From NCBI GenBank assembly GCA_947378965.1, contig CANCMG010000027.1:1-45698 (forward strand): 45,698 nucleotides of DNA. The letters run 5' to 3'. This stretch comes from Alcaligenaceae bacterium. GTDB taxonomy: Bacteria > Pseudomonadota > Gammaproteobacteria > Burkholderiales > Burkholderiaceae_B. Under the pieces are notes generated by a model. It did no database searches. It was not told the origin of the DNA and worked only from the letters and a program-made list of their open reading frames with translations. The translations under genes were made by a program, and so were the position numbers. This document shows positions 1 through 8,475 of the stretch, piece after piece. Position 1 is the first letter of the stretch. Every line of letters starts with the position of its first letter.

Positions 1-488
1 ACAATATCGGTACCGTTATCGCCCTCGTACAGGTCACCAACAAAAGCCAAGCCGATCCATTCCCAGCCATGCTCAGACAACCAGTCTTGATAGACCTGGT
101 CTGACAAATCACGGGTAGCCGGCATCTCAAAACGCACCGTCACACTTAAGGTCAAGCCGTTTTCATCGCCGTCTATTGCCCACTCGGTGTTGTCTTCTGT
201 CAGGGCGACTTCAACGACACCGGTATTGCGCCCCAGCGACAAGCCCTGCTTCTTAAACAAACCACCTGTGAAATAGTTGACGTCAAGCTGCAGCGGCTGT
301 AACGCCTGCCAGGCGGCTTGCTTAAGCCGTTTGCGCTCAGCCGGACCCGAAGCGGCATTTGCCGCCAGCAACAACTCAGACGCATCGCTGATCTTGCCGT
401 AATCCTCATCATCATCAATCTCATCCTCTGGGGGAAGATTGACTTTCAGGCCCGTGATGGTCCATTCAAATTTGGCGATTCTGGTCAT
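1..488 (-). CDS. Hypothetical protein, 3' end beyond the left edge
   Basis: An open frame starts at ATG 488 and stays open for 162 codons to the window edge, so the C-terminus is missing. The protein begins MTRIAKFEWTITGLKVNLPP. An acidic stretch (EIDDDEDYGKISD) follows at about residues 23-35, then a Lys/Gln-rich helix-like segment. The rest is a mixed alpha/beta region with EVALTEDNTEWAIDGDENG and LSEHGWEWIGLAFVGDLYEG. There is no signal peptide and no membrane segment, so a cytosolic protein is expected. I do not recognise the family and propose no function. Codon use looks like that of neighbouring genes, and the frame is uninterrupted, which is the evidence that it is real. It is transcribed divergently from the small gene at 665. 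Confidence 0.7.
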   Translation of the reverse strand, partial: MTRIAKFEWTITGLKVNLPPEDEIDDDEDYGKISDASELLLAANAASGPAERKRLKQAAWQALQPLQLDVNYFTGGLFKKQGLSLGRNTGVVEVALTEDNTEWAIDGDENGLTLSVTVRFEMPATRDLSDQVYQDWLSEHGWEWIGLAFVGDLYEGDNGTDI

Positions 489-664
489 GGTAATTAGCTA
501 ACGATTATTTGGTGAAAAAGATGACTGCATTATGCCTTGAAGCTGTGCAAAGGGTAAAACGACGCGTCGGCGGTCTCCTATTGCAATTTCTTACAACCTG
601 AATCGCGATTGATCGCTAAAATTTAGCTATCTGACTTATTTTTGCCTTACCAAGGAGGCTCACG

Positions 665-972
665 GTGAAATCTTTACGCTCACTATTCACGAAATTATAT
701 TTTTCAGCTCACAAACCTTTTAGCAAAGACGGTCGAGCCAAGCTGTCTAAAGAAGCCTATACACAAAACGACTTTTCTCGAGTTATGGCCGATATGCGTC
801 TAATTGGCCAAGATTTGAACAACACAACAAAGCGTGCCTTGGATCAGTATGGTCAGTCGTCATACTAAGGCGCAACAAAGACACCGCCGCCTCCGTGCTC
901 GGAGGGGCGACTCTAGTCGGTATGGTGACCGCGTTTATTGCTGGCAAAAAACCAGCCGAGAAAACGACTTAG
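665..972 (+). pseudogene. Small glycine-zipper membrane protein, apparently frameshifted
   Basis: A GTG at 665 follows a strong ribosome binding site (AAGGAGG, 652-658) and opens a 67-residue basic, helix-prone protein that stops at 866-868. Directly downstream, in the -1 frame, lies an open stretch ending at TAG 970-972. It encodes NKDTAASVLGGATLVG followed by MVTAFIAGKKPAEKTT, a typical glycine-zipper membrane helix with a basic flank. Joined, the two parts make a protein of about 100 residues with a soluble N-terminal helix and a C-terminal membrane anchor. That architecture resembles small ElaB/YqjD-like inner-membrane proteins, but this is an analogy and not a family assignment. One missing base (or two extra) near 845-875 explains the break, as a true mutation or an assembly error. 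The last stop overlaps the stop of the convergent monooxygenase gene. Confidence 0.55.
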
Positions 973-2585
973 CGGGCCAACACCATGCCGCGGTAACCCT
1001 CTGCTGCGACTTGGTCGCAAATAACGCGATATTTATCTAAGCCGGCAACGTAAGGCATAAAGACCCGTGGTTTGCCTGGGATGTTGGCACCGACATACCA
1101 AGAATTTGCCAATGGATACAGGGTTGAGTCGCCAACTTCGTTCACGTGCTTGACCCACTTCTCTTCTGCATCCAAGTCAGCCTCGACACGCGCGTATTGT
1201 TTCTCTTTGACGTGTTTGAGCAGATCAAAAATCCAATCGACGTGTTGCTCGATCGCCGAGATCATATTGGTTTTGACCGAGGGGCTGCCTGGGCCGGTAA
1301 TGATCAGCATGTTCGGAAAACCTGCCGTCATCAAACCCAAATAGGTCTTGGGGCCTTCTGACCATTTTTTGCGTAACTCGGCGCCGTCATTGACTTGGAT
1401 ATCGATATCCATAATCGCGCCGGTCATGGCATCAAAGCCCGTTGCGAAGATGATCGCATCAAACTCGTACTCGGCTTCAGTCGTTTTGATGCCCTTCTCG
1501 GTGATCTCAACGATTGGGGCGTTTTTGATGTTGACCAACGTGACGTTTGGTCGATTATAGGTCTCAAAATAATCGGTATCTAACGGTAGGCGCTTCGTGC
1601 CGATGTAGTGATCGTCAGGGCATAAGATCTGAGCGACCTTGGCGTCTTTCACAATCGTACGGATTTTTCGACGCACAAATTCAGACACGGCTTCGTTGGC
1701 GTCTTTGTTGACCAACAGATCTTTGTACGAATACAAAAAGCTAATGTTACCGCCCGTGTTCCACTTCTTTTCAAAAATCACTTCGCGATCTGCTGCAGAA
1801 TCGTCAAGCACGTTTTTGGTCGGTGGGGGATAGCCAGAAATCCCAAAGGGTGTTTTATTTGCCTCAGCACGCGCTTGCTTGTAATTCGCTTTGTGCTTTT
1901 TAACAACCTCGGCAGATAGTTTGTAATTGACTGACGGCACGCTAAAGTTTGCGGTACGTTGAAACACATGCAAATGCTTGGCCTCTTTGGCCACCACCGG
2001 AATCGTTTGAATCCCCGAGGCGCCCGTCCCGATGATGCCGACCCGTTTACCCGTGAAATCAACCTTTTCGTGGGGCCATTGGCCGGTGTGATACCACTTA
2101 CCTTTGAAATTATTCAGGCCTTTAAAGTCGGGCACACGTGGCAACGACAAGTTGCCTGAAGCCATAATGCAGAAGTTGGCCGACACTACCTCACCGGTGG
2201 TTGTCGTTATGGTCCAGTTGTTTGTCTGGCGATTAAATACTGCAGATTTAACGCGGGTATTGAACTGAATGTCTCGACGTAAATCAAAACGATCAGCAAC
2301 ATGGTTGGCGTATTTCAAGATATCGGGTTGTGCGGCAAAGCGCTCTGGCCATTCCCACTCTTGTTGTAGGTCGTCTGAAAACGAGTACGAGTACTCAAGA
2401 CTTTCAACGTCGCAACGCGCACCGGGGTAGCGGTTCCAGTACCAGGTGCCACCCACGCCGTCGCCTGCCTCAAGCACTTTGACGCGAAGCTTAAGTTCAC
2501 GCAAGCGGTGTAGTGTGTACATCCCGGCAAAACCCGCGCCAATTACGACAACATCAAATTGCGAGGCTGGTGCTGCTGAAGTCAT
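969..2585 (-). CDS. Flavin-containing Baeyer-Villiger-type monooxygenase
   Basis: This 538-residue protein belongs to the class B flavoprotein monooxygenases, which use FAD and NADPH to insert one oxygen atom next to a ketone or to oxygenate S or N atoms. The FAD-binding Rossmann motif GAGFAG is at residues 16-21, followed by GGTWYWNRYPGARCD near 45-59. The Baeyer-Villiger fingerprint FxGxxxHxxxWP is FKGKWYHTGQWP at 160-171. The NADPH motif GTGASG is at 186-191 and an ATGF motif lies near residue 380. Length matches cyclohexanone monooxygenase-type enzymes (about 540). It starts at ATG 2585 behind GGAGA. No signal peptide is present, so it is cytosolic. It stands alone on the minus strand, convergent with the broken small gene and divergent from a Bug gene. 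The substrate cannot be read from the sequence. Confidence 0.9.
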   Translation of the reverse strand: MTSAAPASQFDVVVIGAGFAGMYTLHRLRELKLRVKVLEAGDGVGGTWYWNRYPGARCDVESLEYSYSFSDDLQQEWEWPERFAAQPDILKYANHVADRFDLRRDIQFNTRVKSAVFNRQTNNWTITTTTGEVVSANFCIMASGNLSLPRVPDFKGLNNFKGKWYHTGQWPHEKVDFTGKRVGIIGTGASGIQTIPVVAKEAKHLHVFQRTANFSVPSVNYKLSAEVVKKHKANYKQARAEANKTPFGISGYPPPTKNVLDDSAADREVIFEKKWNTGGNISFLYSYKDLLVNKDANEAVSEFVRRKIRTIVKDAKVAQILCPDDHYIGTKRLPLDTDYFETYNRPNVTLVNIKNAPIVEITEKGIKTTEAEYEFDAIIFATGFDAMTGAIMDIDIQVNDGAELRKKWSEGPKTYLGLMTAGFPNMLIITGPGSPSVKTNMISAIEQHVDWIFDLLKHVKEKQYARVEADLDAEEKWVKHVNEVGDSTLYPLANSWYVGANIPGKPRVFMPYVAGLDKYRVICDQVAAEGYRGMVLAR

Positions 2586-2875
2586 TGCTGTATCTCCGAT
2601 CTAGCTATTTGAAATCTTATATTTGTATAGTCTAAACGGATTTTGACCGATCTGCCCGGCAACTCATGCCTGTTGGGGCAGGAAGGGGTCAAAGCCAACT
2701 TGAGACTCTTAGCGTTCTTTACACCCTAACAAATTAGCCGAAACAGTACGTCAGCCTGCAGCGTATGTGGCGCTGCAACATAAAAACCTTTACCTCCTAA
2801 TTCTTGCACTTCAGGAAAAAGAAAGTAACCTAGCCACTAACGCGTATGACCCACGCTCATTCAATGAGGGCACTA
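2586..2875. other. Intergenic region between divergent monooxygenase and Bug genes
   Basis: About 290 bases without a convincing gene. It must hold the promoters of the monooxygenase (minus) and the Bug gene at 2876 (plus). Short open frames reach into it from the Bug gene but have no ribosome binding site. I see no clear -35/-10 pair or long dyad. Confidence 0.5.
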
Positions 2876-3871
2876 ATGAAAAAAAATATCATTGCATCAC
2901 TCACCGTGCTGCTTACCGCCGTGAGCCTCGCAAACCCAGCACCAGCCGCCGAGCCGACCCAGAAATATCCAAGTCAGCCCGTCAAAATTGTGGTTCCGTA
3001 TACGCCGGGGGGCATCTCAGATCTCATGGGGCGGTCACTAGCGACCTATTTAGAGAAAAAATGGGGTCAACCCGTCATTGTTGAAAACAAACCAGGAGCC
3101 TCTGAAGCAGTAGGCGCGGCGTATGTCGCAAAGAGCAAACCCGATGGCTACACCATTTTGTTAGCCAGTGACACCGCCTTTGTGGTCAATCCGTTCTTAA
3201 AAAAGAACTTGAACTACAACCCCGAAACAGACTTTGAACCAATCACCCGCATGGCTGAAGGCTACATGACTTTCTTAGTGGTGCGTGCCGACTTAGGAAT
3301 CACCACTCTCAAAGAGTTGTTAGACAAAGCCCAGAAAAATCCGGGACAAGTCACTTATGGTTCTGAGGCAGTCGGTAGCCCGGCTGAGTTTCGGATGCGT
3401 ATTTTGGGTGGGATGACCGGTGGGTACAAAATGAACCATATCCCCTACAACGGTATGGGCCCCATTGTGAGCGATATGCTTGGGCGGCGTGTTGACAGCG
3501 CTTGGCTTCCGACTCATCTGGCGAAACAACAGATCGAGGCCAAGACAATGATCCCGTTGGCTACGAACGGCAATAAACGAAACTGGATGTTTCCAGAAGT
3601 TCCCACCCTCACCGATCTAGGCTATGCAAGCGCCGGTTTAACTTTCAAAATCATGCTTGCCGCACCGGTCGGAACACCTAAAAGCATCGTCGATCAAATC
3701 GCAAATGACATACGAGCCATCGTGAAAGATCCGGCCTTTGATGAAAAACATATCCATACAAATGGCTACATGGCAATTGCAGATACGCCTGAGCAATTTC
3801 GAGATTACCTAAAATCAGCAAGACCTTTTTTACAGCAAGTGATCAAAGAGGCAGGGTTTGAACCTCAATGA
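2876..3871 (+). CDS. Bug/TctC-family periplasmic solute-binding protein (tandem copy 1)
   Basis: Bug proteins are periplasmic binding proteins of tripartite tricarboxylate (TTT) carriers. They bind small carboxylates or related molecules between two lobes. This 331-residue protein has a Sec signal peptide (MKKNIIASLTVLLTAVSLA, cut near APAAEP). It also has the family hallmarks VVPYTPGGISD, whose GGxxD loop lines the ligand site, and SKPDGYT. I chose ATG 2876 because GAGGG lies five bases upstream and the signal peptide begins there. An in-frame ATG at 2846 would put ten residues before the signal peptide. The next gene is a close paralogue. No TctA/TctB membrane partner is encoded anywhere in the window. 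The ligand is unknown. Confidence 0.9.
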   Translation: MKKNIIASLTVLLTAVSLANPAPAAEPTQKYPSQPVKIVVPYTPGGISDLMGRSLATYLEKKWGQPVIVENKPGASEAVGAAYVAKSKPDGYTILLASDTAFVVNPFLKKNLNYNPETDFEPITRMAEGYMTFLVVRADLGITTLKELLDKAQKNPGQVTYGSEAVGSPAEFRMRILGGMTGGYKMNHIPYNGMGPIVSDMLGRRVDSAWLPTHLAKQQIEAKTMIPLATNGNKRNWMFPEVPTLTDLGYASAGLTFKIMLAAPVGTPKSIVDQIANDIRAIVKDPAFDEKHIHTNGYMAIADTPEQFRDYLKSARPFLQQVIKEAGFEPQ

Positions 3872-3879
3872 TTGAGGCT

Positions 3880-3925
3880 GATCGCGTCTGACAGTAGCTG
3901 TCCTGCGATCGACCTCCGTTTTTTT
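3880..3925 (+). terminator. Candidate intrinsic terminator between the tandem Bug genes
   Basis: Nested inverted repeats GATCGC (3880-3885)/GCGATC (3905-3910) and GACAG (3890-3894)/CTGTC (3898-3902) are followed by a T-run at 3919-3925. The eight-base gap between stem and T-run is longer than ideal, so it may be a partial terminator. A second small palindrome, CCTCAATGATTGAGG, sits just upstream on the stop codon. Confidence 0.5.
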
Positions 3926-3965
3926 CTTATTCAACATCGCAACGAATTCGATGGAGACAATGCCC

Positions 3966-4955
3966 ATGAAATACTTTAGATTAAAAGCTCTGTTTGCTGG
4001 GGCCTTGATTGCCTTTGGCGCTTTGACGCAAGCCGCTGAGCCTGCCACCAACTACCCCGCGCAAGTCGTCAAAATCGTGGTGCCCTATACGCCTGGCGGC
4101 ATCACCGATTTACTTGGTCGCGCCTTAGCGAGCCGCTTAGAAAAAAAGTGGGGGCAATCGGTTGTTGTTGAAAATAAATCGGGTGGCTCTGAGGCCATAG
4201 GCGCTGCATACGTAGCGAAAAGCAAACCTGATGGCTACACCGTTTTCATCGCGAGTGATGCGGCCTTCATCGTCAACCCACTCCTGAAAAAAGGTCTGAA
4301 CTACAACCCTGAAACCGACTTTGAGCCAATTATGCGCTTAGCAGAAGGCTTGGCCTTCTTGGTGGTCAGGCCTGACCTCAACATTCGCAGTTTAAAAGAC
4401 CTGCTGGCGATGGCTCAAGCCAAGCCGGGGCAAGTGACTTATGGCTCAGAGGCGGTCGGAAGCCCGTCAGAGTTTCGCATGCGGATCTTGGGTGGCCTGA
4501 CGGGCGGCTACAAAATGAATCACATCCCCTACAACGGCATGGTGCCGATTATCAGTGACATGCTTGGCGGAAGGGTCGATAGCGCCTGGCTACCACCCCA
4601 CTTGGCCAGGCCCCAGATCGAAGCGAAAGCCTTGCTACCCATCGCCACGAATGGCCTAAAACGCAACTGGATGTTTCCGGAAGTACCTACTCTGACAGAG
4701 CTGGGGTACGACCAGACTGATTTAAGTTTCAAAATGATGCTAGCCGCACCGGCAGGCACCCCCAAGCCTATCGTTGATAAGATCGCACGTGATGTACTTG
4801 AGGTAATGCAAACGCCAGACTTCAACGAAAAGTACGTGCGCTTTAACGGCTACACCGGCATCGCAAGCTCACCTCAAGAGTTTCAAGATTACTTGGTAAA
4901 AACACGACCCTTTTTAAAGCAGGTCGTGAAGGATGCCGGCTTTGAGCCTCAATAA
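3966..4955 (+). CDS. Bug/TctC-family periplasmic solute-binding protein (tandem copy 2)
   Basis: A 329-residue Bug protein, plainly a duplicate of the one ending at 3871. Long stretches are identical or nearly so, for example SKPDGYT, LNYNPETDFEPI, PGQVTYGSEAVGSP, GGYKMNHIPYNGM and the C-terminal AGFEPQ. The signal peptide (MKYFRLKALFAGALIAFGAL, cut near TQAAEP) is the part that has diverged most. ATG 3966 is preferred over in-frame ATGs at 3951 and 3960 because GGAGA lies eight bases before it. The ligand-site loop reads PYTPGGITD. Differences gather in the last third (such as QTDLSFKMMLAAPAGTP versus SAGLTFKIMLAAPVGTP), so the two copies may bind related but not identical ligands. That last point is inference. 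Confidence 0.9.
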   Translation: MKYFRLKALFAGALIAFGALTQAAEPATNYPAQVVKIVVPYTPGGITDLLGRALASRLEKKWGQSVVVENKSGGSEAIGAAYVAKSKPDGYTVFIASDAAFIVNPLLKKGLNYNPETDFEPIMRLAEGLAFLVVRPDLNIRSLKDLLAMAQAKPGQVTYGSEAVGSPSEFRMRILGGLTGGYKMNHIPYNGMVPIISDMLGGRVDSAWLPPHLARPQIEAKALLPIATNGLKRNWMFPEVPTLTELGYDQTDLSFKMMLAAPAGTPKPIVDKIARDVLEVMQTPDFNEKYVRFNGYTGIASSPQEFQDYLVKTRPFLKQVVKDAGFEPQ

Positions 4956-4966
4956 GGCATTGAGGC
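4946..4966. terminator. Hairpin at the stop codon between convergent Bug and cupin genes
   Basis: A perfect eight-base inverted repeat, GCCTCAAT (4946-4953) and ATTGAGGC (4959-4966), surrounds the TAA of the Bug gene and abuts the stop of the cupin gene. No T-run follows on either strand, so it may be a weak bidirectional terminator or an mRNA 3'-end stabiliser. Confidence 0.4.
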
Positions 4967-5467
4967 TTAGACTACCTCGTACTTCATACGCTTAACTTTC
5001 GACATGTCTGTCCCTTCAATGCGGATCAGACTTGTCGAGCCTTTGCGCTCTGGTGCATGTAGATCGCCTTCGTTGTACACATGCGCAACTCCAGGGGTCA
5101 GTGCGTACGATCGGGTGACCTTCACTTTGCCAGGTTTGTCGACACTGGCTTCTTCAATTTTTTGATAATCGCGCATTTCAGTGGTGCCGCGCGCTTGCCC
5201 ATAGATGGCCCACGAGTGCGCATGGTCATGCGGATCAGAGCTTTTTGGGCCAAGGTAATGGTGCGCCACGATACAGAACCCCAATTCAGGATCTTCATAA
5301 ATTATTTCGCGCTCGCCTGTCGTTGGAGTGAGATGTTTTGCAATAAAAGTCTGATCCAGCAACACGTCTTTTAACGCCTCAGCGACTTTTTGACGCCCAG
5401 CAGGGCCAGGGCTATTTTTAAGAAAATCGTGGCACTGGCTAGCAAATTGTTCGATTGTGTGACCCAT
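4967..5467 (-). CDS. Cupin-fold protein, thiol-dioxygenase-like
   Basis: A 166-residue cytosolic protein with a single cupin barrel. The metal-site region reads SDPHDHAHSWAIYGQARGTTEM at about residues 77-98, giving an HxHxH cluster. A later His lies in TPGVAHVYN (about 125-133), the usual spacing for a two-motif cupin. Length and pattern resemble bacterial cysteine-dioxygenase-type cupins, but I cannot confirm a thiol substrate. It starts at ATG 5467 behind AAGGAG and lies 31 bases after the second ATPase gene of the Opp/Dpp operon on the same strand. It is therefore probably co-transcribed and may act on the imported compound or control the system. That link is inference from position only. 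Confidence 0.7.
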   Translation of the reverse strand: MGHTIEQFASQCHDFLKNSPGPAGRQKVAEALKDVLLDQTFIAKHLTPTTGEREIIYEDPELGFCIVAHHYLGPKSSDPHDHAHSWAIYGQARGTTEMRDYQKIEEASVDKPGKVKVTRSYALTPGVAHVYNEGDLHAPERKGSTSLIRIEGTDMSKVKRMKYEVV

Positions 5468-5498
5468 GGCTGCTGACTCCTTGTTATTTTCAATCGGT

Positions 5499-6473
5499 TT
5501 ATGTTACCTCAACCGTTACTTCTAATGGAAACAAGCATGCCACCCCCCTTTGCCCGTCCGCCTGCAAGACCAAAGGCGGGTCCTTAAGCCGACAGGCGTC
5601 TTTGACCTCTGCGCAGCGTGTCGAAAACCTACAGCCTTGCGGCAAATTGATTGGGCTAGGGATTTCACCCGACAGCGCAGCGTTCAAGGGTCGCTCAAAG
5701 CTCGGAAAAGACTCAGTCAAGGCTCGGGTATAGGGGTGCAAAGGCTTAGTCAGCAGTTCGAGAGTCGGTCCTTGTTCAACGATACACCCCAAATACATCA
5801 CCGCCATTCGTTTGCAAAGATAGCTCGCAACACCAAGATCGTGCGTAATAAAAACTAGGGTCAAGCCCATCTCATGGCACAAGGTGCGTAAAAGATTCAG
5901 CAATTGCGCTTGTACTGACACGTCGAGCCCTGCGACGCACTCATCGGCAATAATCACCCGCGGCTCTGAGGCAAGCGCGCGCGCAACGGCAACTCTACGC
6001 ACTTGACCACCCGATAGCTCTGCAGGAAAGCGATCGATCATGTTGGCAGACAATCCAACCTTTTCAAGCAAGACTGCAACTCGCTCACGGGCGTCTGACT
6101 CGTTGCATAAGCCAAACAACAACATCGGCTCAGCCAGGATGTCACCGACTCGCATACGAGGGTTCATTGAACCGCGAGCATTTTGATAAATAAACGACAC
6201 TTCACGCGCAAAGCTCTGGCGAGCCTGCCGATCGAATTCTCGTAACTCGGTTTGCTTGAAAAATAAACGGCCGTTAGTCGGCTGTTCAAGACCTAACATG
6301 AGGCGGACTAAGGTCGATTTTCCCGAACCACTTTCTCCCACTAAAGCGACCGTATCGCCCTCGCGGATCTCAAGACGCACACCGTCTAAGGCCTTCAGTC
6401 GCTTTTCCTCACCTGCGACGGTTCTGCCGACGACATAGTATTTTTCGACATCCAATAGTTGAAAGATATTCAT
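5499..6473 (-). CDS. Oligopeptide/dipeptide ABC transporter ATPase, DppF/OppF type
   Basis: This cytoplasmic ATPase is one of two that power the importer encoded by the next four upstream genes. Visible motifs in its 324 residues are Walker A GESGSGKST, signature LSGGQVRRVAVARAL, Walker B VIIADE, H-loop FITHDLG, and the C-terminal oligopeptide-transporter extension with the Cys pattern GCRFSTRCAEVKDAC. The D-loop region reads DECVAGLD instead of the usual DEPVSALD. The catalytic Asp-Glu is intact, so activity is still expected. Its ATG at 6473 overlaps the previous stop by one base (TGATG), which implies translational coupling. The ligand may be a peptide, but Opp-type systems also carry nickel, opines and glutathione. 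Confidence 0.92.
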   Translation of the reverse strand: MNIFQLLDVEKYYVVGRTVAGEEKRLKALDGVRLEIREGDTVALVGESGSGKSTLVRLMLGLEQPTNGRLFFKQTELREFDRQARQSFAREVSFIYQNARGSMNPRMRVGDILAEPMLLFGLCNESDARERVAVLLEKVGLSANMIDRFPAELSGGQVRRVAVARALASEPRVIIADECVAGLDVSVQAQLLNLLRTLCHEMGLTLVFITHDLGVASYLCKRMAVMYLGCIVEQGPTLELLTKPLHPYTRALTESFPSFERPLNAALSGEIPSPINLPQGCRFSTRCAEVKDACRLKDPPLVLQADGQRGVACLFPLEVTVEVT

Positions 6474-7441
6474 CAGGCTGAAGCCTCAGGGTGTACTGCA
6501 GCTAGCTGCCAGCATGCCACCCAACGACCTTCGACCCACTCAAGAGGTGGTCGCGCTTCTAAACATTTTGGTTTCACATAGGCACAACGTGAAGAGAAAC
6601 GGCAACCCTTAGGCATCTCGGTCAGCGACGGCACCGTGCCGGGTAATGGCACGAGTTCAGCAGAATCAAACTCAACCACACAAGAGCGCAACCCGATGGT
6701 GTATGGATGAAGGGCCTGCTCAAGCACCTTATGCGCAGGACCCGTCTCAACAATTTGCCCCGCGTACATGACCGCGACATCATCACAAACCTGCGAAGTC
6801 AAAGCCAGATCGTGCAAGACGATGACAGCGCTTGCACCCGTTGCACGCACGCGACGCAGAATCAAATCCATAATCTGCGCTTGTACCGTGACGTCCAACG
6901 CACTAGTCGGTTCGTCAGCAATCAACAGCTCAGGGCTGCAAGCGAGCGCAATTGAAATCATCACACGCTGCTGCATACCGCCTGATAGCTGATGCGGGTA
7001 GGCTGACAACCGAGCACGTGCGTCTGGGATCCCAACACTATCGAGTAAGTCCACGGCCCGCTCGAGCGCCTCGGTGCGTTTTAAACCCAGATGCCTGCGA
7101 AGCGGCTCAATGATTTGCTCACCGATCGTGAAACAGGGGTCAAGCGAGGTCGTTGCATCTTGAAAAATAAGACCGATTTTTTTTCCACGTAGTTGCGAGA
7201 AGCGCCTATCCGATAGCCCCACTAACTGCTGCCCCTGATACATCATGCTGCCCGTCAACTGCACCTCGGGTGCCATCAGCAACCCAATGATGGCCATTGC
7301 AAGGGTCGACTTACCCGCGCCCGACTCTCCAACCAAGCCTAAGGTACGGCCCTTTAGCAAAGTTAAAGACACTTCATCTAGCACGGCTGCGTTGCCGCGC
7401 CGCAAGGTCAAACCATTAATGTGCAGCAATGCCTCGTTCAT
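6473..7441 (-). CDS. Oligopeptide/dipeptide ABC transporter ATPase, DppD/OppD type
   Basis: The partner ATPase of the same importer (322 residues). Walker A is GESGAGKST, the signature LSGGMQQRVMISIAL, Walker B LLIADEPTSALD, and the H-loop IVLHDLA. The C-terminal oligopeptide/dipeptide extension carries GCRFSSRCAYVKPKC. The GGMQQRV version of the signature is typical of DppD/OppD and separates it from the OppF-type gene downstream. The start at ATG 7441 overlaps the permease stop by four bases (ATGA). All catalytic motifs look intact. Confidence 0.93.
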   Translation of the reverse strand: MNEALLHINGLTLRRGNAAVLDEVSLTLLKGRTLGLVGESGAGKSTLAMAIIGLLMAPEVQLTGSMMYQGQQLVGLSDRRFSQLRGKKIGLIFQDATTSLDPCFTIGEQIIEPLRRHLGLKRTEALERAVDLLDSVGIPDARARLSAYPHQLSGGMQQRVMISIALACSPELLIADEPTSALDVTVQAQIMDLILRRVRATGASAVIVLHDLALTSQVCDDVAVMYAGQIVETGPAHKVLEQALHPYTIGLRSCVVEFDSAELVPLPGTVPSLTEMPKGCRFSSRCAYVKPKCLEARPPLEWVEGRWVACWQLAAVHPEASA

Positions 7442-8325
7442 CGCCCCTCCGAGCTTGGATTCAAAGCATTACGTAACCCATCACCTAACAAGGTCAGACC
7501 GATCAGCAACAGAGCTAAGGCTGCTCCCGGAAATCCAGAGATCCAAGGAGCCATCGTAATGAAGCCTCGTCCCTCAGCAATAATCAAACCCCAGTCAGGT
7601 GTTGGTGGCACGACTCCGATCCCAAAAAATGATAGGCCAGAGGCCAAGAGAATAGCTGTGCTGATGCGAATCCCAGCCTGCACCAAGAGCGAAGACATCA
7701 CATTAGGGATCAGATGCCGCAAAATGATTCGCCAACTTGGTACACCCATTAACTGCGCCGCCTCAATAAACGGCAGGGCCTTTACCTGCAAAACATCTGA
7801 ACGCACAATTCGGGCAAAGGGTCCAACAAACGAAACTGCCAGCGCATAAATAAGATTTTCGATGCCAAGGCCCAACACGGCGATAAATGCCATCGCTAAG
7901 ATAATTTCTGGAAACGCTAAGATCGAATCAACCAAGCGCATGAGCGCCCATTCGAGGCGACCGCCCACCAGGCCTGCAAGCAAGCCAATCGTCATTCCAC
8001 CAAACAAACCAAGAAACACCGAGGCAAAGCCAATCCAAAGCGCAAGGCGCGCGCCGTACAATACTCGTGAGTAGACATCTTGCCCGAAGGAATCCGTGCC
8101 CAGCCAATGTTCCAAGCTCGGAGGTTGCAAGGCTACCGCAAAGTCTTGCAAGATCGGATCATGGGTCGCGAACAGAGGTGCAAACACAGCCAGAACGAGA
8201 TAGGTACCCACAATCGACAGTCCAGCAAGGGCACTGGGCTGACGACGAAGCGGTTGCCACCACCGCTTGACCCAAGTGATGCTCTTGCGAGTTGCTGACG
8301 CACTAGAAACAGATATCTCAACCAT
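7438..8325 (-). CDS. Opp/Dpp ABC transporter permease, DppC/OppC type
   Basis: An inner-membrane permease of 295 residues with six predicted helices. A long N-terminal cytoplasmic tail leads into a first helix (AGLSIVGTYLVLAVFAPLFA). It then has the OppC-type periplasmic segment HWLGTDSFGQDVYSRVLYGARLAL. The EAA loop that contacts the ATPases is EAAQLMGVPSWRIILRHLIP. The C-terminus ends GDGLRNALNP, as is usual for this family. It starts at ATG 8325. A 150-base gap separates it from the DppB-type gene, which is unusual because the rest of the operon is overlapped or nearly so. Confidence 0.92.
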   Translation of the reverse strand: MVEISVSSASATRKSITWVKRWWQPLRRQPSALAGLSIVGTYLVLAVFAPLFATHDPILQDFAVALQPPSLEHWLGTDSFGQDVYSRVLYGARLALWIGFASVFLGLFGGMTIGLLAGLVGGRLEWALMRLVDSILAFPEIILAMAFIAVLGLGIENLIYALAVSFVGPFARIVRSDVLQVKALPFIEAAQLMGVPSWRIILRHLIPNVMSSLLVQAGIRISTAILLASGLSFFGIGVVPPTPDWGLIIAEGRGFITMAPWISGFPGAALALLLIGLTLLGDGLRNALNPSSEGR

Positions 8326-8475
8326 TAAAATAAAACCTCAGGGGGGCCAAGCACGTTCGAACTCAAGGAAGCACCCGCGATCGTTTGTGTTAAAAAAGGG
8401 TCATAGCTTGTACTTGCAAACATCAACAAATCACGTTCCCGTAAAGTCAAACAAGAAAGTCTAAAGTCGAGTGGA

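Noticed and set aside
200-424. A 74-codon minus-strand open frame
   Set aside because: It overlaps the longer uninterrupted frame 1-488 on the same strand, whose protein composition is normal; the 74-codon product is rich in Arg, Ser and Cys, typical of a shadow frame.
8325-8423. A 32-codon open frame in the gap between the DppB- and DppC-type genes, ending TAATG on the permease start
   Set aside because: The coupling-like junction is suggestive, but there is no ribosome binding site and the peptide has no recognisable feature. Too short to support.
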